A stretch of DNA of 64,000 bases from Antarcticimicrobium luteum. Its GTDB lineage: Bacteria > Pseudomonadota > Alphaproteobacteria > Rhodobacterales > Rhodobacteraceae. The stretch is taken from contig NZ_SMUV01000073.1 of the NCBI RefSeq assembly GCF_004358185.1, positions 186,001 to 250,000 of the forward strand, written 5' to 3'. The translations under genes and the position numbers were made by a program. The notes beneath the pieces were generated by a model that saw only the letters and a list, made by a program, of their open reading frames with translations, made no database searches and was not told the DNA's origin. This document shows positions 26,616-35,807 of this stretch, piece after piece (the first letter of the stretch is position 1; the number at the start of each line of letters is the position of its first letter).

Positions 26616-28193
26616 CTACCCCGCCGCCGCGATCAGCGCGCGGGTGTATTCCGTCTGCGGCGCGTCGAACAGCTGGTCCGCCGGTCCGGCCTCGACCACG
26701 TCGCCCTGTTTCATCACCATCACCTTGTGCGCCATCGCCCGCACCACCTTCAGATCGTGGCTGATGAACAGATAGGCCAACCCGTGCCGGCGCTGCAGAT
26801 CGCGCAGCAGGTTCACGATCTGCACCTGCACCGTCATGTCCAGCGCCGAGGTCGGCTCGTCCAGCACCAGCAGCCGCGGCCGCAGCACCATCGCCCGCGC
26901 GATGGCGATCCGCTGGCGCTGCCCGCCCGAAAACTCGTGCGGATAGCGGTCCATCGACGCCGGGTCTAGCCCGGTCTCTTCCATCACCTCGGCGACCAGC
27001 TCGCGGCGGTCCCGGTGGCGGTCGATCCTGTGGACCCCCAGCCCCTCGGCGATGATCTGCGAACAGGTCATCCGCGGGCTGAGCGAGCCGAACGGATCCT
27101 GGAACACGATCTGCATATCCTTGCGCAGCCGCCGCAGATCGCGCGTCGACCATTGCCGGATATCCTGCCCGTCAAAGGTGATGCCCCCCTCCGACGCGAT
27201 CAGCCGCATCAGCGCCAGCGCCAGCGTGGTCTTGCCCGAGCCGCTTTCGCCGACGATGCCCAGCGTCTCGCCCGCCCGCACGGAAATCGAGGCGTCGTTG
27301 ACCGCCCGCACGTGATCGACCGTCCGCCGCATCAGCCCGCGCTGGATCGGGAACCAGACCTTGAGGTGATCCGAGCGCAGCAGGTCCGGCGCCTCCCCGG
27401 CCACCGGATCGGGACGGCCCGACGGCTCCGCCGCCAGAAGCTTGCGGGTATAGGGATGCTGGGGGTTGTCGAAGATCGCCGCGGTCGGCCCGCTCTCGAC
27501 GATCTCGCCCGCCTTCATCACACAGACCCGGTCGGCGATGCGCCGCACGATGCCAAGGTCGTGGGTGATGAACAAAAGGCCCATCCCCTCGCTCTCCTTC
27601 AGCCCGGCCAGAAGTTCCAGGATCTGCGCCTGGATGGTCACATCCAGCGCCGTGGTCGGCTCGTCCGCGATCAGGATGTCGGGTTTGTTGGCCAGCGCCA
27701 TGGCGATCATCACCCGCTGCCGCTGACCGCCCGAGAGTTGGTGCGGATAGGCGTCCAGCCGGGTCTCGGGGTCGCGGATGCCCACCCGGGTCAGCAGATC
27801 CAGGATCCGCGCCCGCGCTGCCTCTCCGGTCAGCCCCTGATGCAGGGCGATCGATTCCGCAAGCTGCTTTTCGATCGTGTGCAGCGGGTTGAGCGAGGTC
27901 ATCGGCTCCTGAAAGATGAAGCTTATATCGTTGCCCCGCACCTGCCGCAGCCGCGCCTCGGACGCCCCGATCATCTGCTGGCCCTTGTAGGTGACCGACC
28001 CCCCGACAACCGCGCTATCGCCCAACAGCGACACCGTGGACAGCGCCGAGACCGACTTGCCCGACCCCGATTCCCCCACCAGCGCTACCGTCTCGCCCCT
28101 GTCGACGGAAAACGACACGCCGCGCACCGCCGGCACGCTCTTGCCGTCCTGCCGGAAGGCGACGGACAGGTTCTCGACCTCAAGAAGGCTCAT
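26616..28193 (-). CDS. yejF: peptide ABC transporter, fused dual ATP-binding protein
   Basis: A 525-residue protein with two complete ABC ATPase domains. Walker A motifs GESGSGKS (about residue 37) and GESGSGKT (about 316), two signature motifs LSGGQRQR and FSGGQRQR, and two Walker B segments ([24 protein letters not shown]). Each half also has the oligopeptide-transporter C-terminal extension ([20 protein letters not shown]). It would power the yejBE permease. Its start overlaps the yejE stop by four bases. Substrate by analogy: peptides such as microcin C in E. coli. Confidence 0.93.
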   Translation of the reverse strand: MSLLEVENLSVAFRQDGKSVPAVRGVSFSVDRGETVALVGESGSGKSVSALSTVSLLGDSAVVGGSVTYKGQQMIGASEARLRQVRGNDISFIFQEPMTSLNPLHTIEKQLAESIALHQGLTGEAARARILDLLTRVGIRDPETRLDAYPHQLSGGQRQRVMIAMALANKPDILIADEPTTALDVTIQAQILELLAGLKESEGMGLLFITHDLGIVRRIADRVCVMKAGEIVESGPTAAIFDNPQHPYTRKLLAAEPSGRPDPVAGEAPDLLRSDHLKVWFPIQRGLMRRTVDHVRAVNDASISVRAGETLGIVGESGSGKTTLALALMRLIASEGGITFDGQDIRQWSTRDLRRLRKDMQIVFQDPFGSLSPRMTCSQIIAEGLGVHRIDRHRDRRELVAEVMEETGLDPASMDRYPHEFSGGQRQRIAIARAMVLRPRLLVLDEPTSALDMTVQVQIVNLLRDLQRRHGLAYLFISHDLKVVRAMAHKVMVMKQGDVVEAGPADQLFDAPQTEYTRALIAAAG

Positions 28194-29302
28194 TGAAACG
28201 TCTTTCTCGGGTCAAAGGCGTCGCGCACCCCTTCAAAGATGAAGACCAGCAGCGACAGCATAATGGCAAAGGTGAAAAAGGCGGTGAAGGCCAGCCAGGG
28301 CGCCTGCAGGTTCTGCTTTGCCTGCAACGTCAGCTCGCCCAGCGACGGCGCCGAGGACGGCAGCCCGAAGCCGAGGAAATCGAGGCTGGCCAGCGCGCCG
28401 ATGGTGCCGGTGACGATGAACGGCAGCATGGTCAGCGTCGCCACCATCGCGTTGGGCAGCATGTGGCGGAACATGATGGTCAGGTTGCCCACCCCCAGCG
28501 CCTTGGCCGCGCGGACGTATTCCAGATTGCGCGCGCGCAGGAATTCGGCGCGCACCACGCCGACCAGCGAAGTCCACGAGAACAGCACCATCAGCACCAC
28601 CAGCAGCCAGAAGCTGCGCCCGAGAATGGCGAACATGATGATGATCACGTAAAGCGACGGCGTCGCGCTCCAGATCTCGATCAGCCGCTGAAACACCAGG
28701 TCGAGCCAGCCGCCGAAGAACCCCTGAAGCGCGCCGGCAAAGACGCCGATCAGGCTGGCCGCACCGGTGACCAGCAGGGTGAACAGGATCGAGAGGCGAA
28801 ATCCGTAGATCACCCGCGCCAGCACGTCGCGCTTGGTATCGTCGGTGCCCAGCCAGTTCTCGCCATTGGGCGGCAGCGGGGCGGCGCCGGGCCGGTCGAC
28901 CGCGGTGTTGAACGAATAGGGGATCGGCGGCCAGACCGCCCAGCCGCGCCGGAGCTCCTCGACGCTCTGGTCGAAAGTGCCACGCTCGATCGCGCCGATG
29001 ATCTCGTCGGGATCGTCGAAACAGTCCTCCAGCCCGCCCGAGGCGATCAGGCATCGCACCTCGGGATCTCGATAGATCGCCTCGGTCTGGAAATCGCCGC
29101 CAAAGGTGGTCTCAGGGTAGAACCGGAAGATCGGCATGTAATATTCGCCCCGGTACTGCACCAGGATCGGCTTGTCGTTGGCCAGAAACTCGGCAAACAG
29201 CGACAGCCCGAACAGCACCGCGAAGATCCACAGCGACCACAAGGCGCGGCGGTTGCGTTTGAAATTGCGCCAGCGGCGCTGGTTGAGCGGGGACAGCGCC
29301 AT
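28190..29302 (-). CDS. yejE: peptide ABC transporter permease
   Basis: A 370-residue inner-membrane permease. Starts with a basic NQRRWRNFKRNRRALWSLWIF-like segment (the OppC-type N-terminal extension), a long periplasmic loop typical of YejE, then five to six helices with the EAA-type loop (EFLRARNLEYVRAAKALG). Three bases separate it from yejB, and it overlaps yejF by four. Members deliver peptides across the inner membrane with YejB. Confidence 0.92.
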   Translation of the reverse strand: MALSPLNQRRWRNFKRNRRALWSLWIFAVLFGLSLFAEFLANDKPILVQYRGEYYMPIFRFYPETTFGGDFQTEAIYRDPEVRCLIASGGLEDCFDDPDEIIGAIERGTFDQSVEELRRGWAVWPPIPYSFNTAVDRPGAAPLPPNGENWLGTDDTKRDVLARVIYGFRLSILFTLLVTGAASLIGVFAGALQGFFGGWLDLVFQRLIEIWSATPSLYVIIIMFAILGRSFWLLVVLMVLFSWTSLVGVVRAEFLRARNLEYVRAAKALGVGNLTIMFRHMLPNAMVATLTMLPFIVTGTIGALASLDFLGFGLPSSAPSLGELTLQAKQNLQAPWLAFTAFFTFAIMLSLLVFIFEGVRDAFDPRKTFQ

Positions 29303-29305
29303 GCC

Positions 29306-30397
29306 TCAGCCCTCCCGCTTTTCAAAGTCGATGCGGGGATCGACCAGAACGTACATGAGATCGCTCAGAATCCCCACCACCAGGCTCATCAGGCCAAAAA
29401 TGAACAGCGTGCCGAAGATCACCGGGTAATCCCGCGCCACCGCCGCCTCGAACCCCAGCCGGCCCAGCCCGTCGAGCGAAAAGATCGTCTCGATGATCAG
29501 CGAGCCGGAAAAGAAGATGCTGATGAAGACCGACGGAAAGCCCGCGATCACGATCAGCATGGCATTGCGGAACACATGGCCATAGAGAACGCCGCGTTCC
29601 GACAGCCCCTTGGCCCGCGCGGTCATGACATAGTGTTTCTTGACCTCGTCGAGAAAGCTGTTCTTGGTCAGCAGCGTCAGCGTGGCAAAGGCCGAGATGG
29701 TCGAGGCGACGATCGGCAGTGCGATATGCCAGAAGTAATCGCCGATCTTGGCGGCAAGACCAAGAGACTCCCAGTTGTCCGAGGTCAGCCCGCGCAGCGG
29801 GAAGATCTGCCAGTAGGAGCCGCCCGCAAACAGCACCAGCAGCAGGATGGCGAACAGGAACCCCGGGATCGCATAGGCCACGATGATCAGACCGCTGGTC
29901 CAGGTGTCGAAACTGGTCCCGTCCCGGACCGCCTTGCGGATGCCCAGCGGGATCGACACCAGATAGGCGATGATCGTGGACCAAAGCCCCAGGCTGATCG
30001 ACACCGGCATCTTTTCCAGCACCAGGTCTATCACCCCGATCGAGCGGAAATAGCTCTGGCCGAAGTCCAGCCGCATGTAGTTCCACAGCATGCCCAGGAA
30101 CCGCTCCAGCGGCGGCTTGTCAAAGCCGAACTCCTTTTCCAGCTCGGCGATGAACTCCGGCGGCAGGCCCCGCGCGCCGACATAACGGTCGCTGGCCGCG
30201 CTGATATCGCCCAGGTCGGTCTCGGTCTGGCCGCTGCCGGCGAAACCGCCGAACACATCGCCCTGCCCCTGCGCCCGGGCAATGGCCTGTTCCACCGGCC
30301 CGCCCGGAACGAACTGCACCAGCGCGAAATTGATGATCATGATGCCCAGAAGTGTCGGGATCACCAACAGCAGGCGGCGAAGGATGTAGGCTCCCAT
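29306..30397 (-). CDS. yejB: peptide ABC transporter permease
   Basis: A 363-residue DppB-type permease: N-terminal helix ([21 protein letters not shown]), a long periplasmic insertion (about residues 40-110) as in YejB, and the EAA loop [18 protein letters not shown]. Located between yejA (22 bp upstream) and yejE, so part of a four-gene operon in the canonical order yejA-B-E-F. Confidence 0.93.
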   Translation of the reverse strand: MGAYILRRLLLVIPTLLGIMIINFALVQFVPGGPVEQAIARAQGQGDVFGGFAGSGQTETDLGDISAASDRYVGARGLPPEFIAELEKEFGFDKPPLERFLGMLWNYMRLDFGQSYFRSIGVIDLVLEKMPVSISLGLWSTIIAYLVSIPLGIRKAVRDGTSFDTWTSGLIIVAYAIPGFLFAILLLVLFAGGSYWQIFPLRGLTSDNWESLGLAAKIGDYFWHIALPIVASTISAFATLTLLTKNSFLDEVKKHYVMTARAKGLSERGVLYGHVFRNAMLIVIAGFPSVFISIFFSGSLIIETIFSLDGLGRLGFEAAVARDYPVIFGTLFIFGLMSLVVGILSDLMYVLVDPRIDFEKREG

Positions 30398-30419
30398 CGG
30401 GGCGAGGATCCTCTTCTCG

Positions 30420-32381
30420 TTAGCGCAACGCGCCGGAGGCTTTCAGGGCGGCGGCCTTGTCGGCGTTGTACCACCAGAAATCGAGATACCCCAGATCGAA
30501 CGGCGGCAGCGGATCGGGATGCTCGTACTGATCGTAATAGGACACCCAGTAATTCGCCTTGTACCAGACCGGCACCATGAAGAACTCGTGACGCAGGGCG
30601 CGGTCCAGCGCCATCAGCGTGGCGTCCTGGTCCGCCTTGTTGGTGGTCAGCAGCGAAGCCTGGATGATCGCATCGACCAGAGGGCTGGCAAGGCCCGCGG
30701 GGTTGAAGATCGAAAACGCCGCCTCGTCCGAGCCATAGCGCTGCATCAGCCCGGTGCCGGTGCCCAGAAAGGCGCCATAGGCATCGAAGATCAGGTCATA
30801 GTCGAACTGTCTCTGACGCTGGGTGTATTGCGACGGATCAACCTTTTCCAGCCGGGCGTCGATCCCCATCTTGGCCAGATTCGAGACATAGCTTTCCACC
30901 ACCGCGCCCAGGGTGCCCTCGGCGGCGGTGTTGAACAGAAAGGTGATGCGAAGCGGCGCGCCCCCGGCGTTGCGGCGCATGCCATCGGCCCCCACCGGCC
31001 AGCCTGCCTCGTCCAGCAGCGCCATCGCGCGGCGCAGGTTGCGGCGGTCGTTCAGCTTGGCGGCGTTCGAGCTGTGCGGCATCCGCGCAGGCTCAGACAG
31101 CATCGCTGGCGGCACCAGATCGCCCAGCGATTTGAGAAAGTCCAGTTCCGCCCCCTCGGGCGCGCCGGTCGCCATCAACGGCGTGTCCTGGGTGAAAGAG
31201 ACGCGCTGCCGGAACAGGCCGTATTGCAGCGATTCATTGGTCCATTCGAAATTGAATCCCAACGCCAGCGCCTCGCGCAGGCGGGTATCCTGCAGGATCT
31301 CGCGGCGCAGATTGAAGACAAAGCCGGTCGGCGTCGGCGGGGTGCCGTCGGGCAGTTCGACCTTGATCACCTGGCCGTCTCGGATCTTGGGAAACTCGTA
31401 CTGGCTGGCCCATTTCTTGGAATCCCCCTCCTCGCGGAAGGTCACGTCGCCGGCCTTGAACGCCTCGAACGCCGGGGTGTCGTCGGTGAAATACTCGATC
31501 CGGATGGTATCGAAATTGTGCCGCCCCCGATTGATCGGCAGATCCCGGCCCCAATAGTCGGGATTGCGGCGATAGACGATGCGGTTGTTCACGTCGACCT
31601 TGTCGACCACATAGGGCCCCGACCCGGGCGAGGTTTCCAGCCGCGTCTCGTCCAGCCGCGCGCCGGTCTTCTCGAACCACGCTTTCGACCAGACCGGAAC
31701 CCCGCCCACCTGGTCGATCAGGCTGCGCCGCGAAATGCCGGGGGTGAAATAGAACTTGATGGTCAGATCGTCGATCACCTCGGCCTTGGGAATGCGTTTC
31801 TTCACCGCCGCGGCGTAAGAGGGCAGCCCCTGTTCCAGCAGCAGATTGTGGCTGAACAGCACGTCCTGCGCGGTCACCGGGGTGCCGTCGGAAAACCGCG
31901 CCTCGGGACGCAGGTGGAAGATCACCCAATCCTTGCTCTCGGGGTATTCGACGGATTCGGCCAGCAGCCCGTAGCCTTCGCCATAAGCGTCCGCCGGCAT
32001 GTCCCCCAGCAGGCTTTCATACATGATCGAGCTCAGCGCCCCGGAGCGTCCCTTGATCGTATAGGGGTTCATTGAATCAAAGGTGCCAAGCTGGGCAAAG
32101 GACAGCTCGCCCCCCTTGGGCGCGTCGGGATTGACGTAGTCGTAGTTCTGAAAATCGGGTCCGTATTTCAGATCCCCGAAATAGGAATACCCGTGGCTCT
32201 TGATGATTTTGTCGCCCTCGGCGGCCAGCAGCCCGGTCCAGGCCAGCAGAATCAGCAGCGCCAGCACCAGCGCCGGCAGGATGCGGTCCGGCATGGGGCG
32301 GGCGGAGACACGGGATTGGCAGCGCGCCCGGGCATGCGGGGTCGCGCGGGCGGCGTCCGTGGCGGCACGGGATTGGGTCAT
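30420..32381 (-). CDS. yejA: peptide ABC transporter substrate-binding protein
   Basis: A 653-residue periplasmic binding protein of the SBP_bac_5 family, of YejA type by size and neighbours. Visible hallmarks are the N-terminal [14 protein letters not shown], the family motif YESLLGD and [14 protein letters not shown]. The start at 32381 is picked because AGAGG precedes it at nine-base spacing; it gives an unusually long basic N-region before the hydrophobic core ([15 protein letters not shown]). A shorter start at 32294 would give a normal signal peptide. Confidence 0.92.
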   Translation of the reverse strand: MTQSRAATDAARATPHARARCQSRVSARPMPDRILPALVLALLILLAWTGLLAAEGDKIIKSHGYSYFGDLKYGPDFQNYDYVNPDAPKGGELSFAQLGTFDSMNPYTIKGRSGALSSIMYESLLGDMPADAYGEGYGLLAESVEYPESKDWVIFHLRPEARFSDGTPVTAQDVLFSHNLLLEQGLPSYAAAVKKRIPKAEVIDDLTIKFYFTPGISRRSLIDQVGGVPVWSKAWFEKTGARLDETRLETSPGSGPYVVDKVDVNNRIVYRRNPDYWGRDLPINRGRHNFDTIRIEYFTDDTPAFEAFKAGDVTFREEGDSKKWASQYEFPKIRDGQVIKVELPDGTPPTPTGFVFNLRREILQDTRLREALALGFNFEWTNESLQYGLFRQRVSFTQDTPLMATGAPEGAELDFLKSLGDLVPPAMLSEPARMPHSSNAAKLNDRRNLRRAMALLDEAGWPVGADGMRRNAGGAPLRITFLFNTAAEGTLGAVVESYVSNLAKMGIDARLEKVDPSQYTQRQRQFDYDLIFDAYGAFLGTGTGLMQRYGSDEAAFSIFNPAGLASPLVDAIIQASLLTTNKADQDATLMALDRALRHEFFMVPVWYKANYWVSYYDQYEHPDPLPPFDLGYLDFWWYNADKAAALKASGALR

Positions 32382-32511
32382 CAGGCGCATCCTCTGTTGA
32401 AACGGGCTCTCTCGAAACGGGCGGTTCAGCCTCTTTGGGTCGGGATGTAAGCTAATGGCGCGCGCCGCCAATGTTCAAGTTGCGATTCCGTGAACCCGGA
32501 GCGGCAAAAAG

Positions 32512-32543
32512 ACAAAAGCCGCTGCGCATGGCGCAGCGGCTTT
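32512..32543 (-). terminator. Rho-independent terminator after cycM
   Basis: 13-bp perfect stem AAAGCCGCTGCGC / GCGCAGCGGCTTT with a 3-nt loop. On the minus strand it is followed by TTTTGTCTTTTT. It lies 27 bp after the cycM stop. Confidence 0.85.
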
Positions 32544-32569
32544 CAATTCACGCCCGAAGCGGGACAGGA

Positions 32570-33073
32570 TCAGTTGTCCAGGCTGTCGAGATAGGCGATC
32601 ACGTTCACCCGGTCGTCCTGCTTTTTCAGGCCGGCAAAGCTCATCGCGGTGCCCGGCACGGCTGCGCTGGGCTTGGCGAGGAATTCGTCCAGCACCTCCG
32701 GCGTCCAGTCGCCGCCATGGTCGATCATCGGCGCGGAATAGCCAAAGCCGTCAACCGAGGCGACCGTACGGCCGACAACGCCATAAAGGGTCGGGCCGGT
32801 GGCATTGGCACCCGGTTCGATCTTGTGGCAGGCTTGGCATTTCTTGAACACCTTGGCGCCCTTTGCCGGATCGGCCGACGCCATCAGCTCGTCGAAGCTG
32901 ACCTCGGCAACCTCTTCGGTCGCACCCGCGTCCTCGGTCTCGATCACGTAGGACGCTTCCCCGTGGGTCCCCGTGTGATAGATCCCCTCGGCCGCCCATT
33001 TCGCCAGAAGAAGCACCAGGAAGGCACCAAGAAAGCCGGCGGCAGCTTTGGTTACTGTCATCGTGTCAAACAT
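32570..33073 (-). CDS. cycM: membrane-anchored cytochrome c (CycM/c552 type)
   Basis: A 167-residue class I cytochrome c with an uncleaved N-terminal anchor (residues 10-27) and acidic linker (about 40-62). Haem attachment is C79-QA-C82-H83; the axial Met lies in PGTAMSFAG. Paracoccus CycM carries electrons from the bc1 complex to aa3 oxidase, and the layout here fits that role. The start at 33073 gives the family N-terminus MFDTMTVTK; an in-frame start five residues earlier is less likely. Divergent from pheA. Confidence 0.92.
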   Translation of the reverse strand: MFDTMTVTKAAAGFLGAFLVLLLAKWAAEGIYHTGTHGEASYVIETEDAGATEEVAEVSFDELMASADPAKGAKVFKKCQACHKIEPGANATGPTLYGVVGRTVASVDGFGYSAPMIDHGGDWTPEVLDEFLAKPSAAVPGTAMSFAGLKKQDDRVNVIAYLDSLDN

Positions 33074-33192
33074 TGATCGCACGTCCATTCTAGCTGTTTG
33101 CGAGGTTGTCTAAGGCTTCCCCTTGCCCGTGGCAAGGTATAGACAGCGCGACCAATCGACCAAATTGCCATTGTTGCACGGAATCCGAACCC

Positions 33193-34026
33193 ATGACGAA
33201 CCGCATCGCCTTCCAGGGGGAACCCGGGGCCTACAGCCACGAAGCCTGCCGCAAGGCCCGCCCCGACATGGAGGCGCTGCCCTGCCGCACCTTCGAGGAC
33301 GCGATCGAGGCGGTTCGGAGCGGCCAGGCGGACCTGGCCATGCTGCCGGTCGAGAACTCGACCTATGGCCGGGTGGCGGACATTCACACGCTGCTGCCGC
33401 AATCGGGGCTTCACATCATCGAAGAGGCCTTTGTCCGTGTCCATATCAACCTGCTCGGCGTGCCCGGCGCGCAGCTCTCGGACATCACCCACGCGATGAG
33501 CCACACGGTCCTGCTGGGCCAGTGCAAGACCTTTTTGCAACAGCACGGCATCCACCGCATCACCGGCGCGGACACCGCCGGCTCTGCCCGGCAGGTGTCC
33601 GAACAGGGCGAACGCGGCACTGCCGCGCTGGCCAGCGAACTGGCGGGCGAGATCTATGGGCTGAACGTGCTGGCGCGGCATATCGAGGACCATTCCAACA
33701 ACACCACAAGGTTCCTGATCATGTCGCGTGCCGCCGACCTCTCGCGCCGGGGCCGGCACGGGATGATCACCAGCTTTGTCTTTCAGGTGCGCAACATTCC
33801 CGCCGCCCTCTACAAGGCGATGGGTGGATTTGCCACCAACGGCGTCAACATGACCAAGCTGGAAAGCTACATGGTCGACGGCTCGTTCACCGCGACCCGG
33901 TTCTATGCCGACATCGAGGGGCACCCTGAGGATGAGAACGTGCGGCTGGCGCTGGACGAGCTTGCCTACTTCACCACCGACGTGGAAATCCTCGGTGTTT
34001 ACCCGGCCTCGCCCGAGCGCGGCTGA
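33193..34026 (+). CDS. pheA: prephenate dehydratase
   Basis: Phenylalanine synthesis: prephenate to phenylpyruvate. A 277-residue monofunctional enzyme (no chorismate mutase domain). N-terminal FQGEPGAYSHEA, the catalytic NNTTRFLIM motif with Thr-Arg-Phe near residue 180, and a C-terminal ACT regulatory domain (GGFATNGVNMTKLESY) that would bind Phe for feedback inhibition. The ATG at 33193 matches the family N-terminus; the longer upstream ORF is in the divergent promoter region. Confidence 0.95.
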   Translation: MTNRIAFQGEPGAYSHEACRKARPDMEALPCRTFEDAIEAVRSGQADLAMLPVENSTYGRVADIHTLLPQSGLHIIEEAFVRVHINLLGVPGAQLSDITHAMSHTVLLGQCKTFLQQHGIHRITGADTAGSARQVSEQGERGTAALASELAGEIYGLNVLARHIEDHSNNTTRFLIMSRAADLSRRGRHGMITSFVFQVRNIPAALYKAMGGFATNGVNMTKLESYMVDGSFTATRFYADIEGHPEDENVRLALDELAYFTTDVEILGVYPASPERG

Positions 34027-34068
34027 ACCGGCACCGAAATCGCCCGCCCCTGGCCACTTGCGCCGCCC

Positions 34069-34090
34069 CCTTCCCCCAGCAGGGGGAAGG
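34069..34090. repeat. Intergenic GC palindrome (copy 1)
   Basis: Arms CCTTCCCC / GGGGAAGG around CAGCAG in the 96-bp space between the convergent pheA and SRPBCC genes, followed by ATCGGGAGCGGGG. A related unit occurs at 48066-48088. Possibly a dispersed REP-like element or a bidirectional terminator. Confidence 0.5.
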
Positions 34091-34122
34091 ATCGGGAGCG
34101 GGGCCGGCGCTGCGCGACGGGA

Positions 34123-34590
34123 TCAGGCGCTGCGGGTCTGGCGCTCCTCGACCGATTTGGCAAAATCGGCCACCTTCACCTTGAACCGCTTAGTCAGATT
34201 CGCCTTGGCCAGTTTCAGCGATTGCAGAAACAGCCGCGCCGGGAGCGTCTTGGGCGACAGCGCCAGCACGACCGACATCCGGGTCCGGCGCGGCGACAGC
34301 GCCACCAGTTCGACGGTAAAGTCGCCGTTGAGACCCGCGCTCTCGGAGTCGAATTTCATCCCGTTCGGGCGGTCCCACTCGACCAGTTGCAGGCGCAGAT
34401 CGCGCCGCTTGCCGCGCAACTCGAAGACGGCATTCCAGACCAGTCCAGGCGCCACCGCAGCGGCCTCGTCGGCCCGCTGAACCTCGATCCCGCGGCGGAT
34501 TGCCGACCGCTCGAACATCTCGAAATCGGAGATTGCGTCAAACACCGCCTCGATCGGGGCGTCGATGTCTTCCTTGCTCGAAAACTTCAT
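34123..34590 (-). CDS. SRPBCC-fold (START/polyketide cyclase-like) protein
   Basis: A 155-residue protein with the helix-grip fold pattern: N-terminal strand KFSSKEDIDAPIEAVFDAISDFEMFERSA, central strands (VWNAVFELRGKRRDLRLQLVEW) and a C-terminal long helix. SRPBCC proteins bind hydrophobic ligands; the ligand is unknown. Conserved in Rhodobacterales. The start at 34590 is an ATG; an alternative TTG two codons upstream is unlikely. It lies downstream of nudC in the same orientation. Confidence 0.85.
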   Translation of the reverse strand: MKFSSKEDIDAPIEAVFDAISDFEMFERSAIRRGIEVQRADEAAAVAPGLVWNAVFELRGKRRDLRLQLVEWDRPNGMKFDSESAGLNGDFTVELVALSPRRTRMSVVLALSPKTLPARLFLQSLKLAKANLTKRFKVKVADFAKSVEERQTRSA

Positions 34591-34628
34591 AACCAATCCA
34601 ATTCACTCTGGCGCAGACAAGTCTCCCT

Positions 34629-35612
34629 TCAATTCAGGGTATCTGCAAGCCAGTTCTGCAAAAGAAAATGCGCAATTGCGCCACGCCGGGCGGGCTTGAT
34701 TGTCGGGTGTTCGCCGGCAAAGGCCGTCATCATGTCGGCGCGCGAAACCCAGATCGCATCCTCGATCTCGACCGGATCGATGGTGATCTCGCGCGCCAGC
34801 GCCTCGCCGGCGCAGCCGAACATCAGCGAGGCCGGGAACGGCCAGGGCTGGCTGGCCAGATAGCTGACCGCGCCGACCGGAACGCCGGCCTCTTCCATCA
34901 CCTCGCGGCGCACCGCCGCCTCCAGCGTCTCGCCCGGCTCGACGAACCCGGCCAGCAGCGAATACATCCCCTCGGGCCAGCCCGGCGAGCGGCCCATCAA
35001 CACCGCGTCGCCATGGGTGATCAGCATGATCACCACCGGATCGGTGCGCGGGAAATGATGCCCGCCACAGTCCGGGCAATCGCGCTGCCAGCCGGCATGG
35101 CCGATCACCGTTTCGACGCCGCAGCGGGCGCAGAACCGATGGGTGGCGTGCCAGCCGATGATCGCCTTTGCGGTCGCGGCCAGCTCGGCGTCACGCGGGC
35201 TGAGGGCGGTCATCACCCGGCGCAGCTCGGCAAAGGCCATGTCCTCGGGCAGGTCCGGGTGGCGCTGTTCGGAGCGGTCGACGAAACTGCCCAGCGCACC
35301 ATAGTCCAGCTCCTCGGGCTCCCAGCGGGACAGATCATGCGCGAACCGCGGCGCACCGTCCTCCTCCAGCCCCAGGAAGACCGGCGCGCGGATCGCCTTG
35401 CCCAGACCCGCCGCCAGCACCGGGTGGTCCATCGGGATCAGTCCCAGCGCGTCCAGCCCGTCGCCGCGCAACAGCGGCTTGCCCCGCCACATCGGCAGGC
35501 AGCGCGCCGCGGGATCGGCCATCGCCTGGGCCAGCGCCGCTGCGTCGCCGCGAATCTGCGCCGCCCGGTTCAGGCCGGAGCCGCCGAAGGTGACCTGTTC
35601 TGCCGTTCTCAT
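34629..35612 (-). CDS. nudC: NAD+ diphosphatase (Nudix hydrolase)
   Basis: Cleaves NAD(H) to NMN(H) and AMP, and in E. coli removes NAD caps from RNA. A 327-residue protein with N-terminal NUDIX-like domain, a zinc ribbon (CARCG and CPDCGG, near residues 165-190), then the Nudix box GETLEAAVRREVMEEAG near 240 and the SQPWPFPASLM motif that separates NudC from other Nudix proteins. The start at 35612 is chosen because the longer ORF upstream has no similarity to the family. Confidence 0.94.
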   Translation of the reverse strand: MRTAEQVTFGGSGLNRAAQIRGDAAALAQAMADPAARCLPMWRGKPLLRGDGLDALGLIPMDHPVLAAGLGKAIRAPVFLGLEEDGAPRFAHDLSRWEPEELDYGALGSFVDRSEQRHPDLPEDMAFAELRRVMTALSPRDAELAATAKAIIGWHATHRFCARCGVETVIGHAGWQRDCPDCGGHHFPRTDPVVIMLITHGDAVLMGRSPGWPEGMYSLLAGFVEPGETLEAAVRREVMEEAGVPVGAVSYLASQPWPFPASLMFGCAGEALAREITIDPVEIEDAIWVSRADMMTAFAGEHPTIKPARRGAIAHFLLQNWLADTLN

Positions 35613-35807
35613 GCCCGTGCCCCTTGCGTTCGTCCACCGATGATCCCGGGTGCCACGCCGGGCGGGGCAACTCAACAGGTTTTCGCCCCGGCGCCGCCTC
35701 ACCCGTCCCTCCGCGCCCGCCGGGGCCGGACAATCCGCTTTTCCCGCTGCCCGGTTCATGTTTGAAAGAGGGCGGCCCATCCACCCGCCCGAAAACGGAG
35801 CCCTGTC

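Noticed and set aside
25216-27153. 645-codon minus-strand ORF over hemN and yejF
   Set aside because: Antisense to hemN and out of frame with yejF; no motif support.
28193-30580. 795-codon plus-strand ORF over yejF/E/B
   Set aside because: Same antisense artefact; the yej genes on the minus strand have full motifs and operon spacing.
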